This document shows positions 40,920 to 49,436 of a stretch of 64,000 nucleotides of DNA, piece by piece. The translations under genes and the position numbers were made by a program. The notes under the pieces were generated by a model. It saw nothing but the letters and a program-made list of their open reading frames with translations, was not told the origin of the DNA and searched no databases. Each line of letters opens with the position of its first letter. Within the stretch, counting starts at the first letter, position 1. The stretch spans positions 1 to 64,000 of IMG/VR virus record IMGVR_UViG_3300025133_000029. One strand, written 5' to 3'. The DNA is from a virus.

Positions 40920-42107
40920 ATGAAAATTACAAGAAATAAGGTGGAGTTGAGTCTACCAAGACTTACATCTTTGGGTGAAGAGTTTGACCTTCCCGAAAGT
41001 CATTTCACACCAGGAACAATTGGACGCGTTTCTCAAATAAAGGGTCAGTCTGCGGGAAAAACGCATGTTATTCTTGATATAGTTGGTGGCAGAGCATTGT
41101 CATCACCAAGAGTGCAGGGTTCTGGAAATAATCAATATGAACAGGAAAGAGATAGACGTCCTCCGCAGATTGATATTTCAAGAATGCCAAATATGACTCC
41201 TCGTGATCGCTTTATGAATGGGACACAGAGGTTGGAAGGGGATGGTGGGACTCCTGTTTTTGCGTCTGGTGATCCTAGACCAAGAACAGGCCCTAACAAT
41301 CAAATTGTACAAAACTCTCCAGGAACGATAGACAAGTCGCTGGCGAATCCACTGGCGCAAGAGTTAGTGGCTGGGATGTTGGGTGGAGGTATGCAAGGGC
41401 AAGCAGTACCAGTCTCTCAAGAAGAGGCAGAGGCGAGAGGTTTGGTTGGGGGGGAGGAGGTTTCTCAACCAACTATTTCACACGACAATGCTAAACAAAG
41501 ATCCCAGGAGCAGAACGAAGCGTGGGCAGCGTCTGAATTTGGTATACAGGTAACTCGAGAACAAAAAAGCACTAGAACAAGGGGTGGGAGAAGAAAAAGT
41601 AGGTACTCTTCTAACTTTGTGGTTGGTGACGATGGTGATTACTTAAGACACCCAGATGGTTCGGTCATTAGACAGGAACAAGACGGGATTAGGGCATTGT
41701 CGAACTCTGGGGTTGGAGGGATACGTCCTCCACAGGCTAAAGAAGTTCAGGAACAATTTGTGCAGCAGGACATTCAACGTAGGAAGGCAAGTAAAAGTGA
41801 GGATGGGGCGCAGGTAAAATTTGAAGAGATGCCCGAGATGGACTTACTTGATGATCCTGAAGCATTGGAGAATTTGTTGTCGACTAATCCGGCAGGAGGA
41901 ACTTTGATTCCGGGTGTTCAGGGTGGGTCTGGCATTATAACAACAGGCAATGCTCATGTAGAGAGATCGCCTGTCAGTAATGTTCAAAGACAAACTCCCT
42001 ATCCTATTCCTCCTCATATGCAAAATGTTCCCCCTCCTTCACAACAGTTCTCTGGAATGATCCCGTTAGTCCCTGCTAATCCAGACAATAATGGAATGAA
42101 TAAATAA
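40920..42107 (+). CDS. hypothetical protein, disordered
   Basis: Encodes 395 aa. Residues 1-60 may be a small beta-rich head; the rest is rich in Gly, Pro, Gln, Asn and Ser with little hydrophobic core. Codon use is like the neighbours. The last base of its stop TAA is the A of the RusA ATG, so translation is coupled. Possible scaffold or linker protein; family not recognised. Confidence 0.7.
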   Translation: MKITRNKVELSLPRLTSLGEEFDLPESHFTPGTIGRVSQIKGQSAGKTHVILDIVGGRALSSPRVQGSGNNQYEQERDRRPPQIDISRMPNMTPRDRFMNGTQRLEGDGGTPVFASGDPRPRTGPNNQIVQNSPGTIDKSLANPLAQELVAGMLGGGMQGQAVPVSQEEAEARGLVGGEEVSQPTISHDNAKQRSQEQNEAWAASEFGIQVTREQKSTRTRGGRRKSRYSSNFVVGDDGDYLRHPDGSVIRQEQDGIRALSNSGVGGIRPPQAKEVQEQFVQQDIQRRKASKSEDGAQVKFEEMPEMDLLDDPEALENLLSTNPAGGTLIPGVQGGSGIITTGNAHVERSPVSNVQRQTPYPIPPHMQNVPPPSQQFSGMIPLVPANPDNNGMNK

Positions 42108-42772
42108 TGTTTACTCATGTTTTCTTTGAGCCTCCTGTAGCTTGGGGACGTCCGCAATACAACAGAAGTTTGGGTATTTTTTATCCCCATAAGCCGTCTC
42201 AGAAGTTTGGTGAGCGTTTAGCAGAAGATGTTCTTTCATCTTTTGATCCTTCAGAGATAGAGCTTCCTCATTTTGAAGCAGGGAGACCTTTGGGAATAGA
42301 TTTGGATTTTGTATTGCCTCGTCCAAAGTCACTTAGGAGAAAAAAAGACCAGGGTGGTTTAATTTGGTTTGGGAAATCCAAGAAAAATGACTTGGACAAC
42401 TTAATTAAAGCTGTGTGGGATGGCTTGTCTAAGGTTATGTGGGATGACGATGGCAGGTTGGTGCAGAGTCGTTCTCGTAAGTTTTATGCAGAGAAGTGGG
42501 GTGCCCCTCGAATTTGTATGCGTGTGTACTACATGAGAGAGGAGCCGGTATTCTTGTGTACTGATTATGGTTTCTCTGAAGGATCCTGGGATGAATCTTT
42601 AGACTCTAAAGATTTTCTAATGATTGATGAGCCTTGCGAACAAGGTAAAGAGAGTTTAGTATTATCTAGAAATGAGGATGGCCATCTAGTTATGCCTCCA
42701 AGAGATTCTAGAGAATATGATGAGCTTCTTTGGTCTTTTATGAGATCGAGGTCGGGAACATTAAATGATTAG
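42107..42772 (+). CDS. rusA: RusA-like Holliday junction resolvase
   Basis: Encodes 221 aa. The N-terminus VAWGRPQYN and the catalytic motif K-N-D95-L-D97-N-L-I-K with the later WDDDG match RusA, which cuts four-way DNA junctions as a dimer. It is longer than E. coli RusA (120 aa) because of an acidic C-terminal extension of about 75 residues. Palindrome copy 10 lies in that extension (42596-42612) and is translated as SLDSKD. Confidence 0.85.
   Translation: MFTHVFFEPPVAWGRPQYNRSLGIFYPHKPSQKFGERLAEDVLSSFDPSEIELPHFEAGRPLGIDLDFVLPRPKSLRRKKDQGGLIWFGKSKKNDLDNLIKAVWDGLSKVMWDDDGRLVQSRSRKFYAEKWGAPRICMRVYYMREEPVFLCTDYGFSEGSWDESLDSKDFLMIDEPCEQGKESLVLSRNEDGHLVMPPRDSREYDELLWSFMRSRSGTLND
42596..42612. 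repeat. 17-bp palindrome copy 10 (centre C), inside the RusA gene
   Basis: Perfect arms, read as TCT TTA GAC TCT AAA GA (SLDSKD) in the C-terminal extension, outside the catalytic core. Confidence 0.95.
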
Positions 42773-42784
42773 GATTTTTTAGCA

Positions 42785-42967
42785 ATGAAGAGAAAAAATA
42801 GTTCCTCAAAAGGGTCTGATGCAACTAAGGCTTCTAGTGGTTCGGCGAATAAATCCGGGGAGAGCTTTTCTGCTAATTCGGGAAGTCCTCCGATCATACC
42901 AACATGCGCGTCGTGTTCACAATTGCTTACATCTTGTCGGTGTAAAGATAACAATTTGCAGAAGTAG
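42785..42967 (+). CDS. hypothetical small Ser/Cys-rich protein
   Basis: Encodes 60 aa; ATG nine bases after AGGA. Residues 1-38 are Ser/Lys/Gly-rich and probably disordered. The tail has CASC and CRC, a possible four-Cys zinc site. It immediately precedes the large terminase, where a small terminase subunit is often found, but no helix-turn-helix is visible. Confidence 0.6.
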   Translation: MKRKNSSSKGSDATKASSGSANKSGESFSANSGSPPIIPTCASCSQLLTSCRCKDNNLQK

Positions 42968-42978
42968 GGAGAGGGGCT

Positions 42979-44703
42979 ATGTTGGGGAGTGCTCCGACTC
43001 CAGAGTCTGATCGTATTGTTCTTGATATTCCGCCGCACATTATGCGCAAGTATATGGAGCGGCGTTTGTCTTTGTGGGCAGAATTTTCAGGAATATATGT
43101 CGATAGGCGTCGTTTTTCTTTTGATGGTCATCAGTATTTGATGCCATTATTTGATGATAGATCGGAGCATATAGTGTTACTGAAGGCAGCTCAGATGGGT
43201 GCCACTGTTTACATGCTCGTTAAGGCGTTTCACATGGCTCTGTACCCACAGAGTTGGGGTTTTGATATTCCGATAAAGATCGGCTTTTATTTTCCCGAGG
43301 CGAGGGGGATTGGGCGAATAGTAAGAGACCGGGTGCAACCTATGTTGGAGTCCTGTTCTGATTTGCGTCCCTACTCAAGAGAAGCACGCCTGGATCTAAA
43401 GCCGGTTGGAAACTCGACTTTGTATTTTCTTTATATGGGTGGTCGGTCCTCCAAGGACTCGGTTCCTCTTAATGCTCTATTTATTGATGAGGTTCGACTC
43501 GTTAATTTACACGATGTTCATCAAACAAATTCTCGACTTTTGCATAGTAAACCCTATAAATTTAAAAATTATGTCTCTACGGCAGGGATGCCTAATAGCG
43601 ACATACATAGACTGTTTTTAAACACAGATAAAAAATGGTTTCATACTATTTGCCAACATTGCGGGACGGAGCAAATTCTTGCACAGGAGTTTCCTGAGTG
43701 CATTGCGGTTCCTGCACCTCACAGCACAGTCCAAGAATATTACTATATCTGTAAGAAACCAACCTGTCGGGGAAGGATAGAAGATAATCAGTTTGGAATG
43801 TATATAGCGGAAAATCCTGGACATGAGTATTCTGGTTATCACATAAGTCAGCTTATTTCTTATAATATTACGCCAAAAGAAATTTGGGAAAGATATAGAG
43901 ACACTACAGATTTCAAAGGTTTCTATAACGATATTTTGGGTCTTCCTTATGTTGATACAAAAAACAAACCAATATCGTTGGATATGCTTGATGATTTTGT
44001 AAATCCTTTCTTGGAGTGGGGCGACAAGTGTGGTGGTCCATACTATGCAGGAATCGATCAAATGATGGGCTACAACTACATGTTTATCATTGAACGACCC
44101 GCGGATAAAAAGTGGAGAATTGTTTGGTTTGAAATCATAGAGGACGAGAAACCATTCAGACGCTGCGCGGAGTTAATGGAAGAGTTTGATGTTCGTGTTT
44201 GTTTATGTGATGCACTTCCGAACGCCACAGAAGCTCTAGAGTTTGCAAATCATTTCAATAAAAGAGTTTTCTTGGCTTTTTCAGGTCAGTTTAAGGACCC
44301 CATAAGCTGGGAGGACGATCACAAGACGAAGAAGAAGCACAAAAAGGCTTCTCCTGAGACGTTTGGCAAATACAAAGTTCTTATAGATGCTTATCAGAGC
44401 TTGGATCATACATTGTCTCGTTTAGGAGAGGGTTGTGTGGAGTGGCCTGATCCAAGAGGACATCTTATTTCTTGTCACCCTTACAACGGGGGGCGCGTAG
44501 ACCATTATCCGATTATGGAGACCCATGCTTATCATCACTTTGATTGCCCGGTAAGAGAGCGTGTTCTTATAGAAGAAGAGACCGGAAAGTCGAGGATGCG
44601 ATGGAACTTTGCAGGGATACAAGATCCGCATGCTCTTTCGGCTTTCAATCTTGCTATGTGGGCATCAGAGAGAAAGAAGAGTACTTTTTCATTTTCATTC
44701 TAA
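42979..44703 (+). CDS. terL: terminase large subunit (GpA family)
   Basis: Encodes 574 aa; ATG after AGGGAGAGGGGCT. The ATPase domain has the altered Walker A K69-A-A-Q-M-G-A-T76 typical of lambda gpA, and Walker B LFID170-E171. A zinc ribbon lies near 210-260 (CQHCG and CKKPTC). The nuclease domain includes YYAGIDQMMGYNY and later acidic residues. It packages DNA into the capsid through the portal and cuts it. No portal or capsid gene follows in this window, which is unusual. Confidence 0.85.
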   Translation: MLGSAPTPESDRIVLDIPPHIMRKYMERRLSLWAEFSGIYVDRRRFSFDGHQYLMPLFDDRSEHIVLLKAAQMGATVYMLVKAFHMALYPQSWGFDIPIKIGFYFPEARGIGRIVRDRVQPMLESCSDLRPYSREARLDLKPVGNSTLYFLYMGGRSSKDSVPLNALFIDEVRLVNLHDVHQTNSRLLHSKPYKFKNYVSTAGMPNSDIHRLFLNTDKKWFHTICQHCGTEQILAQEFPECIAVPAPHSTVQEYYYICKKPTCRGRIEDNQFGMYIAENPGHEYSGYHISQLISYNITPKEIWERYRDTTDFKGFYNDILGLPYVDTKNKPISLDMLDDFVNPFLEWGDKCGGPYYAGIDQMMGYNYMFIIERPADKKWRIVWFEIIEDEKPFRRCAELMEEFDVRVCLCDALPNATEALEFANHFNKRVFLAFSGQFKDPISWEDDHKTKKKHKKASPETFGKYKVLIDAYQSLDHTLSRLGEGCVEWPDPRGHLISCHPYNGGRVDHYPIMETHAYHHFDCPVRERVLIEEETGKSRMRWNFAGIQDPHALSAFNLAMWASERKKSTFSFSF

Positions 44704-44710
44704 ACTAAAA

Positions 44711-44727
44711 TCTTTAGACTCTAAAGA
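44711..44727. repeat. 17-bp palindrome copy 11 (centre C)
   Basis: Perfect arms, 7 nt after the terminase stop and 17 nt before the next GTG start. Confidence 0.95.
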
Positions 44728-44744
44728 TTCTCGGGAGTGTTTTC

Positions 44745-45038
44745 GTGAAACGAGAAATTTATACGTGCGATTTTTGCAAAGAAGATTTTGACCCCAAAGA
44801 AGGAGAAATAAAAGAAAAGCTTATTGGTGTAGATGTCTTTCCGGGTGGGTTTGATCGGAAGTGGATGAAAACATCTCTTTTTTCTGCAAGTAGGCATGTT
44901 TGTGTTATGTGTTTGACTGATTTTTCACTACTTTTTAAAGAGTCACAAGAATCAGTCCACGATGTGTTGGAGAATGCAGAAGAAGCCGTGGAAGAAGTTG
45001 AGGGAGGTGGTGCTATTGGTAAAGAGAAAGTGGGGTAG
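44745..45038 (+). CDS. hypothetical zinc-binding protein
   Basis: Encodes 97 aa, GTG start. CDFC near residue 8 and CVMC near 53 form a likely zinc site. The C-terminal 40 residues are an acidic helix with a Gly-rich end. Family not recognised. Confidence 0.6.
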   Translation: MKREIYTCDFCKEDFDPKEGEIKEKLIGVDVFPGGFDRKWMKTSLFSASRHVCVMCLTDFSLLFKESQESVHDVLENAEEAVEEVEGGGAIGKEKVG

Positions 45039-45040
45039 GC

Positions 45041-45316
45041 ATGGGAAGGAGAGTTTCCTTATTGGAGCTTAGTGCGATCCATACGGCCCTTGGGCTATTG
45101 GGTCGTAAGATATTTCGCATAAAGTGTTGTAATAGCCTAATGCAACAGGTTGATGTCAATAGTATAAGAAGGAGTGATACAACAACACCCTTCAACTTTA
45201 GTAAACTAGTATTGAGGTGCAGTGTTTGCACTAGAGAGATTCAGCTAGATCTGTTTCTTGGTAGATTTCCTGTTTATATGGCATCAAATTATTTATCACA
45301 TGACAACGGGGATTAG
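45041..45316 (+). CDS. hypothetical small protein
   Basis: Encodes 91 aa; starts 2 nt after the previous gene behind GGGGTAGGC. Two Cys groups (KCC and CSVC) suggest metal binding. Function unknown. Confidence 0.6.
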   Translation: MGRRVSLLELSAIHTALGLLGRKIFRIKCCNSLMQQVDVNSIRRSDTTTPFNFSKLVLRCSVCTREIQLDLFLGRFPVYMASNYLSHDNGD

Positions 45317-45322
45317 AAGAAA

Positions 45323-45661
45323 GTGCCGATTGATATAAAAACACCATTTTGTTCTTATTGGGTTGATGTGGATCCATCGAGATGTCCCGATGGTCCGGTT
45401 GAGAGAGAGATATATCCAGAAGACCTGATGCTGTTTATTATGAATGGATATTCTCCAGATGAGATTGCAGAGAGTTTATTTGCTCCAATCGATGCGATAG
45501 AGCATGCAATCATGCTCATCCCAAAAATGATGGCATGGCGTCGAGATCATTTGGCTAAAGAGTCTGCGGATTTTGATGCCAAACGTTTACCCAGTCTTTC
45601 TGAGGAGTATAGGGTGCCACATGCGAGAGATAATGTTTTGGTAAACGAAAAAATAGATTAG
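45323..45661 (+). CDS. hypothetical protein
   Basis: Encodes 112 aa with a GTG start. A helical segment (SPDEIAESLFAPIDAIEHAI) recalls a helix-turn-helix of the type found in small terminase subunits or regulators. It lies two genes after the large terminase. The helix-turn-helix is a guess from pattern only. Confidence 0.6.
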   Translation: MPIDIKTPFCSYWVDVDPSRCPDGPVEREIYPEDLMLFIMNGYSPDEIAESLFAPIDAIEHAIMLIPKMMAWRRDHLAKESADFDAKRLPSLSEEYRVPHARDNVLVNEKID

Positions 45662-45694
45662 TTTTTTCAATAGACATCGGGGATTTGAAAAAAA

Positions 45695-46327
45695 ATGGCA
45701 AAGAAAATAAAACGTATTGCACTTATAGGTAATAGCATTCTTGAGGAGGAGGATTGGCAGGCATCTTTGGTTAGTCAGGTAGGGGATTTATTTTCAAAGT
45801 TTTGTGATTCTGAAAATATGGCTCTTGATTTCCCTTGTAGTGTTTCGCCTGCATACGTTCCATTTTTTCCGCGCGGAATTGCTTATGTTGATCATATCAA
45901 AAGAGGGCAGGAGCTTGTTATTGCATCGGCATCTGATGTTACGGTTGTTCTCAACTTAGGTCATTCCTTTGATGGTGGAGGTCCAGAAGATCATCATTTG
46001 GAGGCTTTAATTCAAGCTTCGAATCTTTTGATAATATGGACCCCTACATCAGTGCACGTTGATGAGGTTTTACCGAATGATGTGGTGGGGAAAAATGCGG
46101 GGGTAATACCAGTAAGTGGCTCTGTTGGGGTTCTTGCGGCGGTTGTGTTGTATATTTGCTTAGAAAATGATTGGTCACTACAATTGAATACGCCAATCTC
46201 ATTGGCCTTGGGTGAATTTAATGACGATTCTGATTCTTTAGATTCTAAAGAAGAGGTTGAATTAGAAATAGAAGTTGAAATTATTGAAAAGTTAAAAGTT
46301 CCCGAGCCTGAAAAGGGTCTTCAGTAG
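45695..46327 (+). CDS. hypothetical alpha/beta protein
   Basis: Encodes 210 aa. Begins KRIALIGNSILEE and later has VTVVLNLGHSFDGGG and LLIIWTPTSVHVDE, alternating strands and helices of a Rossmann-like fold, possibly a nucleotide or ligand sensor. The acidic C-terminal tail contains palindrome copy 12, read SLDSKE. Family not recognised. Confidence 0.65.
   Translation: MAKKIKRIALIGNSILEEEDWQASLVSQVGDLFSKFCDSENMALDFPCSVSPAYVPFFPRGIAYVDHIKRGQELVIASASDVTVVLNLGHSFDGGGPEDHHLEALIQASNLLIIWTPTSVHVDEVLPNDVVGKNAGVIPVSGSVGVLAAVVLYICLENDWSLQLNTPISLALGEFNDDSDSLDSKEEVELEIEVEIIEKLKVPEPEKGLQ
46235..46251. repeat. 17-bp palindrome copy 12 (centre T), inside a gene
   Basis: Perfect arms with central T, read TCT TTA GAT TCT AAA GA (SLDSKE) in the acidic tail of the 45695 gene. 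Confidence 0.93.
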
Positions 46328-46422
46328 TTGTTTTCACTTGAATATTTTCTTTGATCTTTTTTCTTTTTTTAGATAGTTTGTGAATCATCTTCTCATTTAT
46401 TGTACGTTTTCTGGAGAAAGTA

Positions 46423-46743
46423 ATGAACAGAGCAGAGTTTTTAGACAAAATGTTTATCTCACAACTGGGAAGTGGCAATAAAGTTTTTGAGCGAGCGGAG
46501 CTTGAGGAAGCTTTTGATTTATTTTCCATGGTTATGCAGAACGTTCTCCTAGAGGGAGATGTTGTATATTTCAGAGAGTTTATGAAAATATCTGTCAAAA
46601 GAACTAAGCCAAAGGTTGGCAGGAATCCACAGACTGGTGATTCTATTGATATTCCAGCAAAGAATATTCTAAAAGTAACTCTTATGGATAAATTCGATCA
46701 GAGGTTGAATAGTTTGCCCGAGTATCCTTTAGCAGGCATATGA
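46423..46743 (+). CDS. HU-family DNA-binding protein
   Basis: Encodes 106 aa. After an N-terminal helical part it has VVYFREFMKISVKRTKPKVGRNPQTGDSI in parts, ending IPAKNILKVT. The GRNPQTG tip and the flanking strands are the DNA-bending arm of HU/IHF proteins. It would compact or bend phage DNA. About 15 residues longer than bacterial HU. Confidence 0.8.
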   Translation: MNRAEFLDKMFISQLGSGNKVFERAELEEAFDLFSMVMQNVLLEGDVVYFREFMKISVKRTKPKVGRNPQTGDSIDIPAKNILKVTLMDKFDQRLNSLPEYPLAGI

Positions 46744-46810
46744 TAGATAAATGGGTGTGATCGTTAGATTCTTCAGAATATCCTCACCAATTATTCAGAG
46801 GGATTTTAGG

Positions 46811-47335
46811 ATGGGTTTCCTTATTGACTCAAGACCATCCTTAGTCAAAGAGAATAACGAGAGAGAAGATATTAAATCGAGGTTAGTATATTGGGATAAA
46901 AAGGTTCTCCAAGCTCCTGGTCGTGATTCAAAAAGACATTTCTTCGAAGATATAGAAGAGGGTGGTGAGGATGAGATTCCATCTACATTATTGGGAAAGG
47001 GAGTAAACAGGGAGGCAGGGGATGAGGAGGTAATAGAAAGACAATACGCTCTTCTCCCAAAGAAAGAAGAGGAGAATGAGTTTATCCCGATAGATAATAT
47101 ACGTGTTCCATTACTGGGGGCGCAGACAAAGGGTGCGGCAGTAAGGGCAATCTTTTTGAAAATAATTGAGCATCCAGAATACAAGTCTTCAGGGGTCGTG
47201 GGTTTCTTTATATGTCCTCTGGATGTTCCTTCAAAGAAATTGATAAATGCTTCTTCGTTTCAAACATCTGTAGCATTTTTGGATTCAAATTATTTGGATT
47301 TATGGATGGGGGATTCGTATCAGGTATATATCTAA
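46811..47335 (+). CDS. hypothetical protein
   Basis: Encodes 174 aa from ATG 46811 behind AGAGGGATTTTAGG; a longer frame from 46751 lacks an SD. Residues about 40-105 are highly charged. The C-terminal part is a compact alpha/beta segment. Not recognised. Confidence 0.65.
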   Translation: MGFLIDSRPSLVKENNEREDIKSRLVYWDKKVLQAPGRDSKRHFFEDIEEGGEDEIPSTLLGKGVNREAGDEEVIERQYALLPKKEEENEFIPIDNIRVPLLGAQTKGAAVRAIFLKIIEHPEYKSSGVVGFFICPLDVPSKKLINASSFQTSVAFLDSNYLDLWMGDSYQVYI

Positions 47336-47360
47336 GTAGAGGAATGGTGGGTGTAAAGAA

Positions 47361-47762
47361 ATGCGTAGAGTGTGTGTCTTTGGAGGAGCGGTTCTTTTTT
47401 TGTTTCTGCTTTTGTCTTGTAGGGTTCGGCAGAAGTTTGTTCAGGGCAAGACCGGTGTCCATTGTAATTCGATAAAAAACAACAAGAGATATAAGCGCGT
47501 AAAAAAGTCGTGCAATTATCATGTTAGAGAGCATATGCTTTCTATGGAGGCTTACTTTTCAGGATCCCTAAAGGTGTGCAAAAGGAGTCAGGTTTCACTT
47601 TATTATTTAGTAATGAACAAGTGCATAAAAATACTTATGGGGAAAGATTCCAGGTGTTCTGTTTTGGGCATAGAAATGTCGTTATTACCAAAGAATTGTA
47701 ACGAAATTGTTAATATGTTCTTTTTGTTCAAAGAGGAAGTGGAGAAGATACATTATGAGTGA
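47361..47762 (+). CDS. putative lipoprotein, small, Cys- and Lys-rich
   Basis: Encodes 133 aa. MRRVCVFGG then a hydrophobic run ending LLLSC is a signal peptide with a lipobox, the Cys near residue 20 being lipidated. The exported part is basic with six further Cys. Phage-encoded lipoproteins often block superinfection at the envelope; that role is inference. Overlaps the next gene by 8 nt. Confidence 0.6.
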   Translation: MRRVCVFGGAVLFLFLLLSCRVRQKFVQGKTGVHCNSIKNNKRYKRVKKSCNYHVREHMLSMEAYFSGSLKVCKRSQVSLYYLVMNKCIKILMGKDSRCSVLGIEMSLLPKNCNEIVNMFFLFKEEVEKIHYE

Positions 47763-48192
47763 GATACCTTTGCCTCCAACATATGATCGTATTTGTATTC
47801 AGCGTGGTCATCGTTACGAGGGGCAAGATGCTAAACTGGTGAGGTTTCGCGGTAACAATATTATTGTTGAATTTAAGGATGAGCATCAGGAGGAGTTTCA
47901 TCGTTCTTCTATGGTGACCAAAGGAGGCCCCAGAGCCAGAAGAGCAGCTAGGCTGGCCAAATCAAAGATGTCTGAAGAGACGCTAGCAGGCAAAATAAAG
48001 GATTTAATAATAAAGAGAGGGGGGATGCTTAAGCACGACATTATACATTTTTTCAAGGATCGAGCTTTGCGTGTGGAAGTGGAGTTTTGTATACAAAAAT
48101 GTAAAGATGACTATGGCTTGACAACCGACCCAAGGAAAGCAGATCCTAGAAAAGGGGGAAATGGGACGTTTTATTGCTTCCCCGAAGAATAG
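47755..48192 (+). CDS. hypothetical protein, possible winged helix
   Basis: Encodes 145 aa from ATG 47755 behind AAGTGGAGAAGATACATT. The first 50 residues are SH3-like strands (LVRFRGNNIIVEFKDE). A basic linker follows, then a C-terminal helical domain (AGKIKDLIIKRGGMLKHDIIHFFKD) that looks like a winged helix. Role unknown. Confidence 0.6.
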   Translation: MSEIPLPPTYDRICIQRGHRYEGQDAKLVRFRGNNIIVEFKDEHQEEFHRSSMVTKGGPRARRAARLAKSKMSEETLAGKIKDLIIKRGGMLKHDIIHFFKDRALRVEVEFCIQKCKDDYGLTTDPRKADPRKGGNGTFYCFPEE

Positions 48193-48204
48193 GAGCGATT
48201 TGCA

Positions 48205-48627
48205 GTGGTTGGGGATGATGATTTTTCTGGGTTTGGATTCCCTGTTTTGGATGCGCCCAGTATATTACTTTCAGAGTTTGGTATAGAGGGTTTACCCTCC
48301 CGGCAAATGTCTTTAGGGGAAGGGGTTTGGTCTTGGGATAATTTGTCAGAGGATGAAATAGATACGTATGTATACTTTATGCAAGAGGGTGGGGAATCTG
48401 GACCGATCAAAATAGGGATTAGTCGAAATCCTTATAAAAGAAGATCGAAGTTACAGACAGGGAATTCGAAATATATTAGATTAGTGGCGTATAGAAAGGG
48501 TATGAGGTGTGATGAAGATAGGCTTCATTATCTTTTCGCAAGAGATCGAGAGCGTGGGGAATTTTTCAAACTATCCCAAGATTTGATAGACTTGCTTCGA
48601 GATTGGTTTGGTGAGGGGATTATTTAG
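48205..48627 (+). CDS. GIY-YIG superfamily protein (T5orf172 / MUG113 type)
   Basis: Encodes 140 aa; GTG start seven bases after AGGAGCG. Residues about 52-135 carry VYFMQE...IKIGISRNPYKR and the following LHYLFA...GEFFKLS helix, matching T5orf172 domains with the Y-x-M...KIG..(N)..R pattern. These are GIY-YIG-fold nucleases of uncertain target. The N-terminal 50 residues are unique. Confidence 0.75.
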   Translation: MVGDDDFSGFGFPVLDAPSILLSEFGIEGLPSRQMSLGEGVWSWDNLSEDEIDTYVYFMQEGGESGPIKIGISRNPYKRRSKLQTGNSKYIRLVAYRKGMRCDEDRLHYLFARDRERGEFFKLSQDLIDLLRDWFGEGII

Positions 48628-48642
48628 CGGGGTCTTTCAATT

Positions 48643-48891
48643 TTGGCTTTCTTGAACACAACAATGGTCGTCATGTGTCAGTGTCCTTATAGATATGGGG
48701 AAGCTGACTTGTATAAGACGATGGTGGTCTTAGAAGACAAGAGAGCTTGGTTTGAGTTAGGGGATCGAGCTTATATGATAATACTTGAGTTGCATGCACA
48801 TGTGATAAGGATGAGATGGTCGATGCCAGAAGGTTTCGACACATTAGTTCGCGGGATAGCAGACGAGGGGTTTTGGGGAATAAAATCGTAA
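48643..48891 (+). CDS. hypothetical small protein
   Basis: Encodes 82 aa from TTG 48643 (GCGGGG nearby); ATG 48664 is an alternative. Beta-rich with several Met/Trp. Ends just before the variant palindrome. Not recognised. Confidence 0.45.
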   Translation: MAFLNTTMVVMCQCPYRYGEADLYKTMVVLEDKRAWFELGDRAYMIILELHAHVIRMRWSMPEGFDTLVRGIADEGFWGIKS

Positions 48892-48911
48892 AACTTTAGA
48901 CTCTAAAGTTT
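48891..48911. repeat. variant palindrome copy 13, AAACTTTAGA-C-TCTAAAGTTT
   Basis: Same core CTTTAGA-C-TCTAAAG, but both flanking T/A pairs are changed together to A/T, so symmetry is kept. Arms are 10 bp. The paired change is what selection on symmetry would give. Confidence 0.85.
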
Positions 48912-48917
48912 GATTGT

Positions 48918-49005
48918 ATAAATAAAAGCTCTTGTGCAAGAAAAGTGTTTTTTGTATGATTGCACACAGCCCCATTCATACTGTGGCTATGTGACTTTTA
49001 TTTAT
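48918..49005 (+). ncRNA. structured RNA candidate in the leader of the next gene
   Basis: ATAAATAAAAG (48918-48928) pairs perfectly with CTTTTATTTAT (48995-49005). Inside, CACACAGCC pairs with GGCTATGTG (one mismatch). A CTTG/CAAG hairpin competes with TGTGCAA/TTGCACA pairing. The region has no gene and ends 47 nt before the next start. It could be a leader switch or a small RNA. Confidence 0.4.
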
Positions 49006-49052
49006 ATTCTATCGATTTTATAAATATCTCTCAGGCTTTGGAGAGTGCAAGT

Positions 49053-49436
49053 GTGTCCGAGAAAAAAACGGATAAGTCTATACATCTTGTTCCGGTGCCC
49101 GAGTCATTGGGGGGCGATGAGGAAGAGAATCAAAGGATAAAGAGGCGGCTTGGACTTGGAATTGATAATTATGCAACTCGTGAAGAAGCTCGATCTATCT
49201 TCCAGTTTAGGAAATTTTCTGCGCCTGTTCCCATAATCAAGGATGGTGAGGTTATTGGGATATACTTGCATAAAGGAAAGCGTCGTCGCTTTAGAGATAG
49301 GTATTGTGATCTTTGCAATAAACAACTGGAAACAAGTCCAAAGATAACAGACCATAGTGATCCTTCGATGCCTTTATATTTTTGTTCTGAAGAGTGTGCG
49401 GATTCCTGGAGATTGGACGAGGAGATTGGAATATAA
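49053..49436 (+). CDS. hypothetical zinc-finger protein
   Basis: Encodes 127 aa from GTG 49053, seven bases after GGAGAG; an upstream frame from 48960 would run through the structured leader. The C-terminal CDLC and CSEEC pairs form a treble-clef-like zinc site. The N-terminal part is charged. Its stop TAA overlaps the next ATG by one base. Confidence 0.6.
   Translation: MSEKKTDKSIHLVPVPESLGGDEEENQRIKRRLGLGIDNYATREEARSIFQFRKFSAPVPIIKDGEVIGIYLHKGKRRRFRDRYCDLCNKQLETSPKITDHSDPSMPLYFCSEECADSWRLDEEIGI

Noticed and set aside
45323-45661. Small terminase subunit
   Set aside because: A helix-turn-helix is only suggested by pattern and the gene follows rather than precedes the large subunit; left as hypothetical.
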